Notes under the pieces: generated by a model
The model's database searches: none
The model's input: the letters and a program-made list of their open reading frames with translations, nothing else
Told to the model about the DNA's origin: nothing
Program-made: the position numbers and the translations under genes
In this document: positions 21,775-33,259 of the stretch, piece after piece
Layout of the letters: each line of letters opens with the position of its first letter
Position numbering within the stretch: position 1 is the first letter of the stretch
Source of the DNA: Isoetes taiwanensis
Lineage: Eukaryota > Streptophyta > Lycopodiopsida > Isoetales > Isoetaceae
Length of the DNA: 64,000 bases
Assembly: GCA_021234155.1 (NCBI GenBank)
Contig: JAJEKV010000049.1
Span: 10,328,292 to 10,392,291, forward strand
Direction of reading: 5' to 3'

Positions 21775-22983
21775 TGCGAATTGGATTGGAGCGAAATAGT
21801 GTGGTGGATTATTTATCGGTGATTACATTGGCTCCCCTTTTTTAACTCAAAGGACCAAGAGATTGGCATCCCTGGATTGGCATATCCCAATTCACTAAAG
21901 ATGACCCGATCCCCTAGAACCGACTAGTATGTGCCAAATCTCAAAGGAACACTTGCATCCTAGTATCCTACCTGTTAAAATCGGGAATTCCCACACTAAT
22001 TTCTGTTTAGCTTAAATTAATTATATAGGAAATAAACTTGTCAGGTTTTTAGAGTTTGTCTCGCTCGCTATTGTTAGGTTTTTAGTTGCCAATTAGACTA
22101 TTGTTGGCCTAATCCCAATATTTGTTGTTGTTGATTTCCTCTTTTTGTTGTATTTAATCCCGATGTTTGTTGTTGTTGCTTTCCTCTTTTGTTGTATTGA
22201 TAGGGGGATTGGCATACCAATCCACAATTGATGACCCAAACCCCAATTTCGTTGTTGTTGCTTTCCCCTTTTGTTGTACTAACGAGGTGCAAGCCCATTC
22301 CCTCCACAAGCAAATCCACAAAAAATACTTAAGTTGTTTTTGGTTTTTTGTCTTTGTTGCAAATGAAGGCCCAATTTTTGTTGGCCCAATTCCAATTTTT
22401 GGCTCATTTTTTACTAACCCTATCCAATTTTTGCTTTCTTGCTATTGTTTGGCTTTTGCCGCAATTATGGCTTAATGTTTGTTGACCCAGTCTTGCCCCC
22501 TGCTAAGGAGCATTTCGTAGGGAGAGGGTGGGTTTGGGCATCTTCAGGCATATTTGAGACATATTTCATGATCTAACAACTATAATTACTGGTTCTTTTT
22601 CCGGCGGTGAAAAACTTTTTTATATTTTTCATGTGCTCATCGACATAAGGTTTTTGGGCTTTTGGATGCCCAAAACTTTTCACATGCACCGGGGAAGTCA
22701 TTTTGCCATAATCTCTAATAACAATAACAACAAATTTGACCTTGAGGAAACAATTTCGACCATGAGGACCATTTGATCTCTTGTTGTGGCTTGCCAAAAT
22801 AGCTCTTTTGTGCGTATTCTTGCCATTTAGTGACCATTTTTTTCTTCTCTGTTGTGGCACTCTCATTTGCTACTCAGGTAAAATGGCTACTTAATCGTGA
22901 GAGAGGAGGACATGTGGTGCCTTTTTGGGTAGTTTTATGGCAGTTCTATTGCAGTTCAGATACAGAGCCGACATTGTTCTAGT
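21775..22983. other. Intergenic, no gene seen
   Basis: The upstream side of the amidotransferase exon 1. It includes a T/G-rich patch at about 22100-22290 with three copies of ttgttgttgctttcc, each followed by a near copy of cctcttttgttgtat. No convincing coding sequence. Confidence 0.5.
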
Positions 22984-23181
22984 TTATGTAACACTTATGA
23001 CTGGGAGCTTGGGGATTGACCTGGTAAGCGCTTCTGGGGGTATGCATATCTTCACGTCTTTTCCAGCATCACATTGAAACTGCCATGTATAATGGCACTC
23101 AGATGCAGGGCAAAAGTATGCTGGTGGGGTACAAAACCAGGCGTCCGGACACATGCTGGCAGCACATATATAGCACCCCAT
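22984..23181 (-). CDS. Small cysteine-rich open frame (uncertain)
   Basis: The 65-residue frame starts MGCYICAASMCPDAWFC and has eight cysteines in the first 46 residues, ending with a Ser/Pro-poor tail. There is no signal peptide and no recognisable family. Its 23103-23136 part is repeated in inverted orientation at 23330-23363. It could be one exon of a longer gene or a chance frame; the cysteine density is the only support. Confidence 0.2.
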   Translation of the reverse strand: MGCYICAASMCPDAWFCTPPAYFCPASECHYTWQFQCDAGKDVKICIPPEALTRSIPKLPVISVT

Positions 23182-23363
23182 ATGGCAGCTTGTTTAGGGT
23201 GTTACTAGTACTAGTACATGGTAATTAGGTAATCAATAGAAACATGTAACAACCCTAATTAATGACAAGTTGAGTACTATGATAGAATAGTAGGTCCGGG
23301 ATGCTGATCTAAGTGCTGGGGTCGCACTTTTTTGTCCCCCACCAGCATACTTTTGCCCTGCAT
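23103..23363. repeat. 34-bp inverted repeat, 193-bp spacer
   Basis: The left arm 23103-23136 (atgcagggcaaaagtatgct and on) matches the reverse complement of the right arm 23330-23363 with one mismatch. It is either a short inverted duplication or the ends of a small 261-bp element; no target duplication is evident. Confidence 0.8.
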
Positions 23364-23858
23364 ATGATGAAAGGGCCAGATGTAATCTCTTGTGTGATTC
23401 TGGAAGTAGCCTTTTCTTTAAAAGTCTGCCATGTGGAGATTCAAAATTAGCAGAAGTGAAAAGGCTTGTATTCCATTGGATTACCTATACTATTATTTGA
23501 TAATTAATGCCATAAGCCCTCCGCCTGGGAGGAATAAACAAACCAATCAGTCACATAGCAATGCAAGTCATTATGTGAAATATGCCAGGGATTCTCTTAC
23601 GAGACTAAGCACATAGAAAGACAAGGGTTTTTCCAAGATGGTTGTTAAATTCCACGCAAAAATAGTTAAAAATACCTAGAGTTAGATATAATACATGGTC
23701 GTTTGATGGCGTGCTGGCTGAATCTGCTCCTTTGCTGAGTTCCCATTCAAACTGGAAAAGCTAAAAATAATGGACTAGCTCCACTAATGGATGGGCTTCA
23801 GATATCCTTTGAGTTTGATTATGTTACTGACTAGAGTAATTCGTTTTAGCCTTTGAAG

Positions 23859-24506
23859 TGTTCAGGTTCATATTATAATAAGATTTACAGCAAATACTTG
23901 GAAGAATTCATCTATATGATACAGAGGCTTATCACAGAATATTATCTACACGGTTCAAGATCAAGGGATTCTTACTGAGAAAAACACAGGTTATTGAAGA
24001 ACAACATGATTGAATGTTAATCTATGCGAAAAGGGTAAATGTTGACATTATCTTAAGTTAACCTATGGTTCAATGGTTAACCTATGTGAAAATATTAAAG
24101 GTTAACATTATTTCATGTGAGCCTAAGGTTCAATGGTCATGAAAACAAAGGAAATCGCGGTCAAGTAATCAAATGCCAAGTTTGTCTTCAAACTTAGAAT
24201 GGAGTGAAACCGACGACCAGATTTGATGCCGACTTAAAGAATTGGTGTCTACTGTAAATAAATTCAAGGAGGATGATCAGATGATCGTATAGGGCGGGTT
24301 CTCGATTGGATTCATTGAATACTGAATGCCTGAGCTAACGAAAAATATTGAGAAAAATTTCATTGCATTAGGTGAAAAGTTCCTTTTGCATAATCTTTAA
24401 TTGAACCTTATGTTATTTGCATTCAGCTGATATTTAAAGACTTGTGATTTAAGTGAACTTAATAAGATTATCAAAAGCTAGACATTTATCTCTAATAATC
24501 CTAGCA
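23859..24506 (+). repeat. Left LTR of the copia element
   Basis: 648 bp starting TG (tgttcagg) and ending CA just before the primer-binding site. Its middle part contains internal near-repeats of aacctatggttcaatggtta. Confidence 0.85.
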
Positions 24507-24507
24507 T

Positions 24508-24519
24508 TGGTAACAAAGC
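24508..24519 (+). other. Primer-binding site (initiator tRNA-Met type)
   Basis: tggtaacaaagc, one base after the left LTR. It matches the common plant site tggtatcagagc at 10 of 12 positions. This fixes the right end of the left LTR. Confidence 0.7.
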
Positions 24520-24617
24520 CAGTTTATTTGAAATGTCTAACAGATTTGGAGCTGCTCTTCTCAGTGGAATTAAGGTTTATGAAGGAGGTCCTGGTTTTTT
24601 AGGTTTGGAAAGAACAA

Positions 24618-25796
24618 ATGAAAAATGTTCTAGAAAATGAGAACTTATGGGAATTACTGGAAGACGAAAATGCTAGTAATACTAATAGTTCAGCTAGCAT
24701 TGTTGCAGGAAGAAGGGAGAGTAGCTCTTCTGATGAAGCATCTGCAGCAGGAGGTCTGGATGCAACTGCAACAAGTGGAGTCAATGGTACTATTAGGGTA
24801 GCTGACAAAGCAAAATTAAAGGAATCTTATGCAATTTTAACCGGCATGGTAGGGGCTTCAATTTTACTAAAAGTAAGGGGTAAAACCCCTAGAGAAATAT
24901 GGAAGTATCTTCTCAAAGTTTTTGAGGAGAAACATTCATCTCAAATTGACATTTTGGATAAAGAGTTAAGGAAACTCAGGCTTAGAGAAGAAGATGACTT
25001 GACTAATTTCTTTTCAAAATTTGACAATATTGTGGCAGATCTTAAAGGAGCAGGAATTGTAATGATTGACCAACAAAAATTATTGCATGTAGCTAGAGCA
25101 GTTGGAGAGAATAAGCAATTAGCTACACTGATCAGGAATTTAGCCAGAAATAGAGAAAATGCTGAAGAAATTATAACGACAGAGTTTGAGCAAAATAAAG
25201 TTCTATTTGATGACTATGATGAAAATGCTGAAGTTTTATATGCAGGTCGATCTAAATTTAAAGGCAGCAGCTCAAATCAAACGAAAACCAAAGGGAGTAT
25301 AGGTCCATGCTATCATTGCAAGGCTCATGGTCACCTTAAGGCAGACTGCCATAAGCTTAAAGATGTTGAATGTTTTAATTGTGGTGGCAAAGGTCACTTT
25401 GCAAACAGGTGCTCCAGAAGTAAGGGAAGGAGAGGTAAATCTAATAGAGGAAGAGCAAGACAAGGAAGAGGTGGTGGAAGACAAGGTGCAGCAGTCAACT
25501 TGACCCAAGAAACTGAAGAAGAAACTAGTGAAGAGGATGTTGAGGTAAGTAATAATGCTTTAAATGTTTCAAGTAGGGAATCTAATGATGCAAATGATAG
25601 TTGGGCAAAGAAAACAGTAACAGGCTCAGCCAAGTTACTTAAAGATGGAAAGCAGGAAAGAGGAGGTTACATCAAATTAGGAAATGGAGACCTACAAATA
25701 GTACAATATTCAAGGAACTCTGGAATTGTTCGATCTTCAAGGGAAAGTAGTAATCTTAAAAGATGTTTTGTGTGTGTGTGTGTGTGTGTACATTAG
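24618..25796 (+). pseudogene. Copia Gag with two CCHC zinc knuckles and protease start
   Basis: A long open frame. Residues from about 70 to 210 resemble the plant copia Gag core: REIWKYLLKVFEEKHSSQID, RKLRLREEDDLTNFFSKFD. Two zinc knuckles follow, CYHCKAHGHLKADC (about 25307-25350) and CFNCGGKGHFANRC (about 25371-25412), then an Arg/Gly-rich tail. The protease begins (YIKLGNGDLQIVQ) but its DSGA active site is not present. The frame ends in a (GT)n expansion that replaces the normal sequence before the pre-integrase domain. Confidence 0.85.
25767..25790 (+). repeat. (GT)n microsatellite breaking the copia polyprotein
   Basis: A tgtgtgtg run inside the coding region at the protease/pre-integrase junction. 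It translates as repeated Cys-Val and throws the frame. Confidence 0.9.
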
Positions 25797-28205
25797 TAAG
25801 AAACTTGATCTCTGTCAGCCAACTTGTGGACATGGGATATACTGTTGTATTCGACAGAATGAAATGTATTGTTCTACTTGATAATGAAATCAAATTTCTG
25901 GGCAAAACAGTTGGGAATCTTTTTGGTTTGAAAAACAATCAATTGCCATATGTAAATGCAATTATAGTTCCAGATATTAACACATGGCATCAAAGATTGT
26001 GTCATACTAGCAACAAAAACATACAGGTTATGGCAAAACATGGATCAATTGAGAATTGAAAATTGGATGGTGAAAATAAAGTGTGCTATGGATGCATGGT
26101 TGGGAAACATGCCAGATTACCATTTCAAAATCAAACAAGAGGGCAAGAAGAACATTAGAAGTGGTGCATACAGATTTGTGTGGACCTCTCAATGTCAGAG
26201 GTATCACAGTGTGAGAGCAATGCTCAAACACACAGGTCTCTAACAAATTTTCGGTGGGAAGAAGCAGTAAGAACTGTTGCTCCCATCAGTGAGTATTAAT
26301 GGCTCATTGCCTGAAATGCTTTGGTCTGGTAACAAACATAACTTTGACAAGCTAAAAAGCTATGGTTGTTTGGGTTTTCTTCACATTCCTAAGGAACAAA
26401 GAAAAAAACTTGATGATAGAGCTCGGATTGCTCACCTAGTAGGGTATGATGAGCAATCCAAATCTTATCGAATGTTTGATCCTGTAAAAAGGAAAGTGGT
26501 GATCAGCAGAGATGTTGTCTTTGATGAAAGTCAGCACTATAAAGATATAAAACCATCTACTACAGTAGTAGAACAAAGGGAGTCAACTCAAGATATACAA
26601 CAATTGGATAAGCTTTCAAGTATATATGATGATGACACTGAAACTGACTTACCTATATTGCAGGGGAATGTGCAGGTAGAGCAATTACAAGGAAATGGAG
26701 AAATTATTGAACAAGAAGAGCAACCAACCAAAGCTAAAGAGCTAAAGTGCATTTTGAAAGGAGATCAAGTGCTCAAATTTTATAGGATGAAGCCAAAGAG
26801 GTTAGTTCTGAATTATTTGGCAGAGATCCATCTGGTAAGAGTAGAATGTTAAAACATAATACAACAGAGATAAACATTATTGAGATCTTAGCAATGATTG
26901 ATTTTGAAGTACCCAAAACATTTGAAGAAGCAATGAGGAGTACAGATGCAAAGAAATGGATTGATGCAATGGAAGAGGAACTCAATGCCTTCAAAAGAAC
27001 TGAAACTTTTGAATTAGTAGATCTACCTAAAGGTAGAAGTGCAGTAGGATGCAAGTGGATATATAAGATAAAACAGGGCACTGAAGGGGAATTATTAAAA
27101 CATAAACCTAGACTAGTTGCACAAGGGTTTTCTCAAAAACAAGGAATTGATTATGAGGATACTTTTTCTCCCATATTAAAAATGACTAGCATTCGAATGC
27201 TTTTAGCTATGGCAAATGCCAAAGATCTAGAGGTGCATCATATGGATATCACCACAGCTTTCCCTTAATGCAAAATTAGAGGAGGACATTTACATGAAAC
27301 AGCCTCCTGGCTTTGAACAAGGGAGAGACAAAGTGTGAAAATTGAAAAGAACAGTATATGGATTGAAGCAATCACCAAGACAGTGGTATTTGTGTATGGA
27401 CACTTATTTAAGGGAGCAGGGATTTGTTAAGCTTAAAGATGATGGAAACATATATTTATTCAAAGAAGGTTCAGACTTTTGCTACATTGCATTAAATGTT
27501 GATAATAATGTCATGATAAGTAGCCTTTGACACAAGGTCAGAACATTATGGGAATTGTTAAGAGATTCAATATGGAAAATTGTAAAGCAGTCAGAAATCC
27601 AATGGTACCTAAGAACAAAATATCAAAGGAACAATATCCTCAGACAGAAAAGGAAAAAGCAGAAATCCAAGAGTTGCCCTACAGAGAGTTGATTGGATGT
27701 TTACTTTACTTGGCTAATTGTACCAGACCTGATATATCATATGCTGTGAATATACTGAGCAGATATTGCAATAACTATGGAATAATGCAATGGCAAGCAG
27801 CTAAGAGAGTGATCAGAAATTTGAAAGGAACGATAAATCATGGGATTTTGTATGACTCAAATAATCTCAACCTAAAGTCATATTATGATTCAGATTGGGG
27901 TGGTGATCCTGATGAAAGGAAGTCCACATCATGGTTTAATTCTAATGCTAGGGGGAGGGCCTATATCATGGAAATGTGAAACGCAGAATGCCATAACCCT
28001 TTCATTTGCAGAAGCAGAATATTCAGCTACAACTCTTGCAGCCAAAGAAATAGTATGGAGCAGAAGATTGTTAAACGAGCTGGGAATGTGTCAAGAAGAT
28101 CCATTAATTTTACATTCTAATAGTATGAGTTGTATTGCCATGACATAAAACCCCATATTACATGAGAGGACTAAACATATTAAACTTGAAGTACATTTCA
28201 TTAGG
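25797..28205 (+). pseudogene. Copia pol remains: pre-integrase, partial integrase, RT, RNase H
   Basis: Pieces in order: NLISVSQLVDMGYTVVF (25805) and WHQRLCHTSNKN (pre-integrase, zinc site), then most of the integrase core is missing. Next come LKSYGCLGFLHIPKEQRKK (integrase C-terminal part, 26350) and the RT start KTFEEAMRSTDAKKWIDAM with CKWIYKIKQGTEGE and PRLVAQGFSQKQGIDYEDTF (27110-27165). KRTVYGLKQSPRQWY follows at 27345. The YVDD box reads NVDNN, so the catalytic Asp pair is damaged, and about 50 codons after it are lost. RNase H pieces RPDISYAVNILSRYC and YDSDWGGDP follow, then HERTKHIKLEVHFIRDL near 28160-28210. All are out of frame with one another. Confidence 0.85.
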
Positions 28206-28321
28206 GACTTGGTGAATAAGGATATTATATAGGTTCAATATGTACACACAGATCAACAGTTGGCAGACATACTTACAAAACCTTTGACAGAATCAGAATT
28301 TAGTTACTTGAGGAGATTGAT

Positions 28322-28408
28322 CAGTTGCAAGGATTATAAGATGAAGGGAGAGTGAAACATTCATGTTCATGGTCAGTTGCAGGGATTATAATATGAAGGG
28401 AGAGTGAA
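28322..28408 (+). repeat. Duplicated polypurine tract before the right LTR
   Basis: The 35-bp segment cagttgcaaggattataaga ... gggagagtga occurs at 28322 and again at 28374. The second copy ends in the purine run atgaagggagagtgaag right before the LTR and should be the plus-strand priming site. Confidence 0.7.
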
Positions 28409-28409
28409 G

Positions 28410-28952
28410 TGTTCAGGTTCATATTATAATAAGATTTACAGCAAATACTTGGAAGAATTCATCAGTATGATACAAAGACTTATCACAGAATATTATCTAC
28501 ACAGTTCAAGATCAAGGGATTCTTACGGAGAAAAACACAGGTTATTGAACAACAACATGGTTGAATGTTAATCTATGTGAAAAGAGTAAATGTTAACATT
28601 ATCTCAAGTTAACCTATGGTTCAATGGTTAACCTGTGCGAAAATATTAAAGCTTAACATTATTTCATGTGAACCTAAGGTTCAATGGTCGTGAAAACAAA
28701 GGAGATCGCGGTCCAGTGATCAAATGCCAAGTTTGTCTTCAAACTTAGAATGGAGCGAAACCTACGACCAGATACGGTGCCGATTCTTAAAGAATTGATG
28801 CCTACTGTAAATAAATTCAAGGAGGATGATCAGATGATCTTAATAGGGCAGGTTTTCGATTGGATTCATTGAATAATGAATGCCTGGGCTATCAAAAAAT
28901 ATTGAGGAAAATTTCATTTGATTAGGTGAAAAGTTCCTTTTGCATAGTCAAT
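28410..28952 (+). repeat. Right LTR of the copia element, truncated
   Basis: Aligns with 23859-24390 of the left LTR up to ttccttttgca, then the similarity ends. The last roughly 110 bp of the LTR are missing and unrelated DNA follows. Confidence 0.8.
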
Positions 28953-29141
28953 TACATTTTGAAGTGTGGACAACTAGACTACAAAATTTCTTAATTTCCA
29001 TATACCTCCATCCATCTATTCTAACATCTCTAACATGTCCAAATGAAATGGCTTACGAACCTAATTAGTGATCATCCCAACATTGTACGGTCAAATCTTC
29101 TTAAACAAGCTGAAGAAATAAATCTATACCTGTTGTCTAAA

Positions 29142-29441
29142 GTCTCAAGGGCAAGGCGATGTTGGTCACAGCCGGATTTTCCTAGAACAAAAAAAAAGAA
29201 AAGAAATAACAAATGGTTTGAATGAGAAGACGGGATAAATGTAGAAAATAGCGACTTTGATATTCTATAAGCTGAAAAAAGAGAAGGAAGGTTACGTTTT
29301 TGTTTAGGACTTCGAAAACACACCTCCGTGCCATTCAATCCCATAAATGAGCAGTCTATCAAAAGCCCAAGAGGCAAAACCCAGCAAGATAAAATACAAA
29401 ATAAATTAATCACCACCAAAACAATGGGTAGGGTTTTCTTC
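29142..29441 (-). other. Possible first exon(s) of a secreted-protein gene (weak)
   Basis: Minus strand from about 29429: MKKTLPIVLVVINLFCIL is a good signal peptide, followed by SFMGLNGTEVCFRS. Farther on, GKSGCDQHRLALETLDNR ends at a donor-like GTATAG near 29132. The two pieces may be separated by an intron or may be chance. The family is not recognised. Confidence 0.2.
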
Positions 29442-29908
29442 ATGATCGCAATCATAGAACAAACCCAAATCAGAGGTATAAAAATTCTGCCAAATTTGAG
29501 CAAAAAAGGGAGCAGAGAGAAGAGCTGCTGGAAATAATTTCTTGCCGTCTAAGAAAATAGCTCTCTACAGAATCGTTAACCTGCTTAATCCATTGCTATG
29601 GCCTGTTGTGAACCACTGAGGCTTGCGGATTCTCCGTCATATATCACTCCTACGACACCCAACTAAACAAAGAAGACAAAAACAGAGAACTGAACTCGAG
29701 CATAGGTGAAGTAAATTAGGCCCAGATTCCATTACGAGTCTGTCACTTTTTCTTTTTTCTATTCTAACTTCCATGCTTATTTCCGGACTCACGATTCCAC
29801 TATAGCTCCGGCAGTCTTCTTAAGAACACTGGTATGCTTATGTGGCAGATCTTAGAAGGTGGTAGCAGAAACTCCCGGGGGATCTTGCCCAGGAGTTAAA
29901 TCAGTGAT

Positions 29909-30450
29909 CACTACTACAAAAGAGGTAGTTTGCAACGTTTACAACGTCATAGCGACGTAATAAAGACGGCAAACGTCGCATGCACATGTTTTACTAACGT
30001 TTCCCGCATGCCGCAAACGACGTCACCGTGGATTCGTCGCAACGCGACGTCTCGTCGCATTTGCGACGTATCAGTGATGTCAACGATGTCCCAGACACGT
30101 AAGTCATATGTCCCTTTGACGATAGCCAGACGTCGATTATACATTGCTTTAACGTGTCTATTTTTCAAAAACTTGTCATATCAGCGACGTGTTTTCGACG
30201 CCACACACACTCTTATGACGTTCAAGAGACGTGGCTTATAAGTCACAAACACGTGGCATATTTGTCGCCAAAACGTTGCTGATAGTTTAAAAACACATTC
30301 CTTATACGTCCCACACACGTTGTTTGTTGCGAATATGTTCCAAGCATGTTCCAAGCATGTTGCAAAGAACGTTTCAAGCATGTTGCTCTTTTTCTTTTTA
30401 TGACATTTTCTTGCAACGTATGGCGTATGTGACATGTTTTTGTTGCGACG
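29909..30450 (+). mobile_element. One terminus of a CACTA (En/Spm-type) DNA transposon
   Basis: CACTACTACAAAAGAGG at 29909 is the typical start of plant CACTA terminal inverted repeats, preceded by gat, which could be half of a 3-bp target duplication. About 500 bp of subterminal repeats follow, built on gcgacgt, aacgt and acgtcgc in both orientations, the usual transposase-binding array. No matching opposite end (ttttgtagtagtg) was found in the window. The LINE beginning near 30481 interrupts it. The DNA after 34879 may be its continuation. Confidence 0.7.
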
Positions 30451-30989
30451 TGCATTAATTTTATTAAAAAAAAGATATTAGTAACAAAATCACTAGAGCT
30501 TGCCAATATGTTTCCTGATGTTGAGGCCTTCTCTGCTTATCGTGTGCGCAGACCCTCCATTCCCATCCCTCCTCCTGCTTCTGTCTCCCCTATTTCTACT
30601 TCCCCTGCTGCCATCCCTACTCCAACCACTCCTGCACCTGTCCTTGCCATCACCCCTTCTTCGTCTTCTACCCTAGCCATTGGCACTCTCCCCGCACCCA
30701 TAATTGTCTTTCTTCGACCCGGCAAGAGAGGTCGGACATGATTGCACGCAAAGCAAGAGCGCGTGAAGAAGAATGGTCCGTTGCGCATGAAAAAAAGCCG
30801 CCGGAGGAGGAATAGCTTTGCACCACGATTACGCATGATCTGCTTCCCCTAACCCTGTTGAGCCAACTCTCCTCACCACTGTCACTACGCGTCCAATAGC
30901 ATCGCACCCACATTGGGCTGATCAAGTGGAGAATGAGTCTCATATACAAGTTGTTATGGACTTAGAACATCCTCCACATCCACCTGATC

Positions 30990-31560
30990 AATGAAGTTAA
31001 TCTCCTGGAATCTCATGGGGCAGGTTGTCCATGGCCCTGACTAGGTGGGACTCAAATTTCATTTGTTTGCAAGAGCATAAATGCAAGAAAGAGGATGCCT
31101 AAAAAGTTGTTGGAGTAATCAATAGGCAGTACAATGTTCTGGTAGCGGCCGCAGACTCGGCAAAGGCTGGTGTCCTTACAGCATGGAGGAGGACTATTAC
31201 AGTGTCATTTACTCAGGTTGACAGATTTGGCCGGTGGATCATAGTCAAGTGGTTTGATAAAGGGCAAGAATGGGGATTGGTTAATGTGTATGCGCATAAT
31301 CGACCACATCAGAGAGGCGCATTGTGGGCTTCTTTGCGTTCCAAATTATTACGAGGTTAGGCTCCCCGCTGCATGGATCATGGTGGGTGATTTTAACATG
31401 GTTGAGCTTGAGCAAGGCAGATGTGGCGAGGTGTGCGAGAGATAGTCACGGGGCTTTGAACGGGAGCAATGGCACCACTTAATGCAAGATTGTGGCTTCA
31501 TAGAAGTTGAGGGTCCCTCAAGTTTTACTTGGCGTGATGGCTGGTTGGGTGGTGGTAGAG
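30990..31560 (+). pseudogene. LINE ORF2 endonuclease domain
   Basis: Frames read MKLISWNLMG near 30992, then INRQYNVLVAAADSAKAG (31115), VDRFGRWIIVKWFDKGQEWG (31219) and NVYAHNRPHQR (31290). These match the exonuclease-endonuclease-phosphatase fold of plant L1 elements. Stops after 31340 break it. Later pieces up to 32240 are unreadable. Confidence 0.7.
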
Positions 31561-32245
31561 CATATGCAAGACATGATAGAGGCTACTATAATGCTTTGGT
31601 AGCAACCACATTTGCTGCTTTTTTCGTCGTGAGAACCTGTTGAATAATCGCGATTTCTGACCATAATCCACATGTATTTCTCTTGCTCTCATATGGTGGT
31701 GCACGCTGCCTAAGATATATTTCAAGCTGAATACATTTTTCTTGAAGGATGATGATTTGGCAGGCTGTAGACATGCGTGGTTCACTTCTTTCTCTCTCGA
31801 CCACGGGGGCATGGCGGGTATTGTTGATGCTCTATTTCTGGCAAGTCTTTTGCTAAAGGTTGGGGTTGTGAACGGGCTTACGCTAACCTGAGCCTTCTCA
31901 CGGCTCTTTTATCGACAACTTGAGGCATGCGGTGTCTATTGCCCCATCGGATGGTCGTGGAGAAGCAAATTTTTGTGTAGCATTCGGCAAATGGAATCGA
32001 AGCAGTGCACTTTGCTCGCATTAAAGGCTGGGTTGCAATGGTTCAAGGAGGAGGGAGACCGGTACGTGTTTTTCTTCACAAACCGCCAAAACAAGAAAGC
32101 TAGTCGCATCTCTTCAGCCTCTGCCGGTCCGGGGATGGGCGTGTTGTTTCAGATCCAAATGAGCTTAGAGGCTTTTGCATAATCACTTTTCAGCTTTCTT
32201 CATCGCTTCTGCCTCTTCCTTTTCAGTCCAGATTTTCAAGCGGCC

Positions 32246-33250
32246 TTGCTTGCTAAGGTTCATCCCATAGTCACCAATGAGCAAAAGGCCACTTTAGAGG
32301 CTGAGATCAGCCAGAATGATTTAGCTGAGGCCCCATTTTCTCTCAAGAAGGGCAAGTGTCCGGGTCTTGATGGTATTCCAGTGGAGTTTTTCCAGGAGTA
32401 TTGGGATTGGCTTGGTGCATATGCGTATGATGCTTTCAGGGATTTTAAAAGACAGAGGCACCTGGACAAAATCCTCAACTCTAGTTGCATCTCCTTTATT
32501 CCAAAATGTAAGGATCCCTCGTCCATTTCAGATTGGCGCCCCATTACCTTGTTGTCCTCCGTATACAAGATCTTTGCTAAAGTTTTTGCTCAGAAGCTTT
32601 GTGGCGTGCTTACCGAGTCCATCTCTTCCACACAATCAGGTGTCTTGCCTCGCCGGTGTATCTTGAATAATGTGGCAGCAGCATATGAGGGTCTCAATTG
32701 GGCTAGAATGCATGGTTACCCCATTGTATACTTGAAGCTGGATTTTGCAAAAGCATATGACAGTGTTGACTGGAGTTTACTGGAGCAGTGCCTTTTACGT
32801 CTTGGGTTTGGTGCCCAGGTTAATGCATGTTATGAAACTTCATTATTACGCTTTGGTTCTTGATTCTTTTTCAAGGAGAACCATCAACATTTTTTCAGGT
32901 GGGACGTGGCATTCGCCAGGGCTGTCCTTTGGCACCGTTGCTTTTTACAATTGTGGCGGAGAATCTTTCTCAGGTATTCTCTCTTGTAGTGCAAGAAGGC
33001 ATCCTGCATGGTCTTCCCATGAATAATGGTTCACAAGAGATTTGTAATCAGTATGCAGATGACACTTTCTTGTTCTTAATGGCTGATGAGCAGAATTTGC
33101 AGAATGCCATTTCCTTGTTGGACGGTTCTCTTTGGCTTCGATATCTTTGTGGGGTGGCAAAGTGTATGCGCCATGTGGGCCCTAGACTCTCCAGTGCCGT
33201 CTTCTGTGGTTGCATTTCCATGGAAGGTTCTTCCTCATGGGAAGGCAACT
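32246..33250 (+). pseudogene. LINE ORF2 reverse transcriptase domain
   Basis: A 205-residue open stretch carries KKGKCPGLDGIPVEFFQEYW, SDWRPITLLSSVYKIFAKV and LDFAKAYDSVDWSLLEQCLL (motif A). After a frame change come VGRGIRQGCPLAPLLFTIVA (32900) and YADDTFLFLM (motif C, near 33055). Unlike the first LINE in this window, the YADD catalytic box is intact, but the frame is broken at about 32860 and again near 33130. Confidence 0.85.
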
Positions 33251-33259
33251 AAGCTTCTA

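Larger units (their letters stand above)
23859..28952 (+). mobile_element. Decayed Ty1/copia LTR retrotransposon
   Basis: Two related LTRs, beginning tgttcaggttcatattataa at 23859 and 28410, flank gag and pol remains in plus orientation. The domain order is Gag with two zinc knuckles, pre-integrase, integrase C-terminal part, reverse transcriptase, RNase H, which is the copia order. A primer-binding site follows the left LTR. By eye the LTRs differ at roughly 20 positions in the first 330 bp, so the insertion is old. Frameshifts, stops and a large integrase deletion make it inactive. The right LTR is cut short by about 110 bp, so the true right boundary and a target duplication cannot be seen. 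Confidence 0.9.

Noticed and set aside
29930-30506. Open frames over the gcgacgt-rich DNA
   Set aside because: Subterminal repeats of the CACTA end explain them; no motif in any frame.
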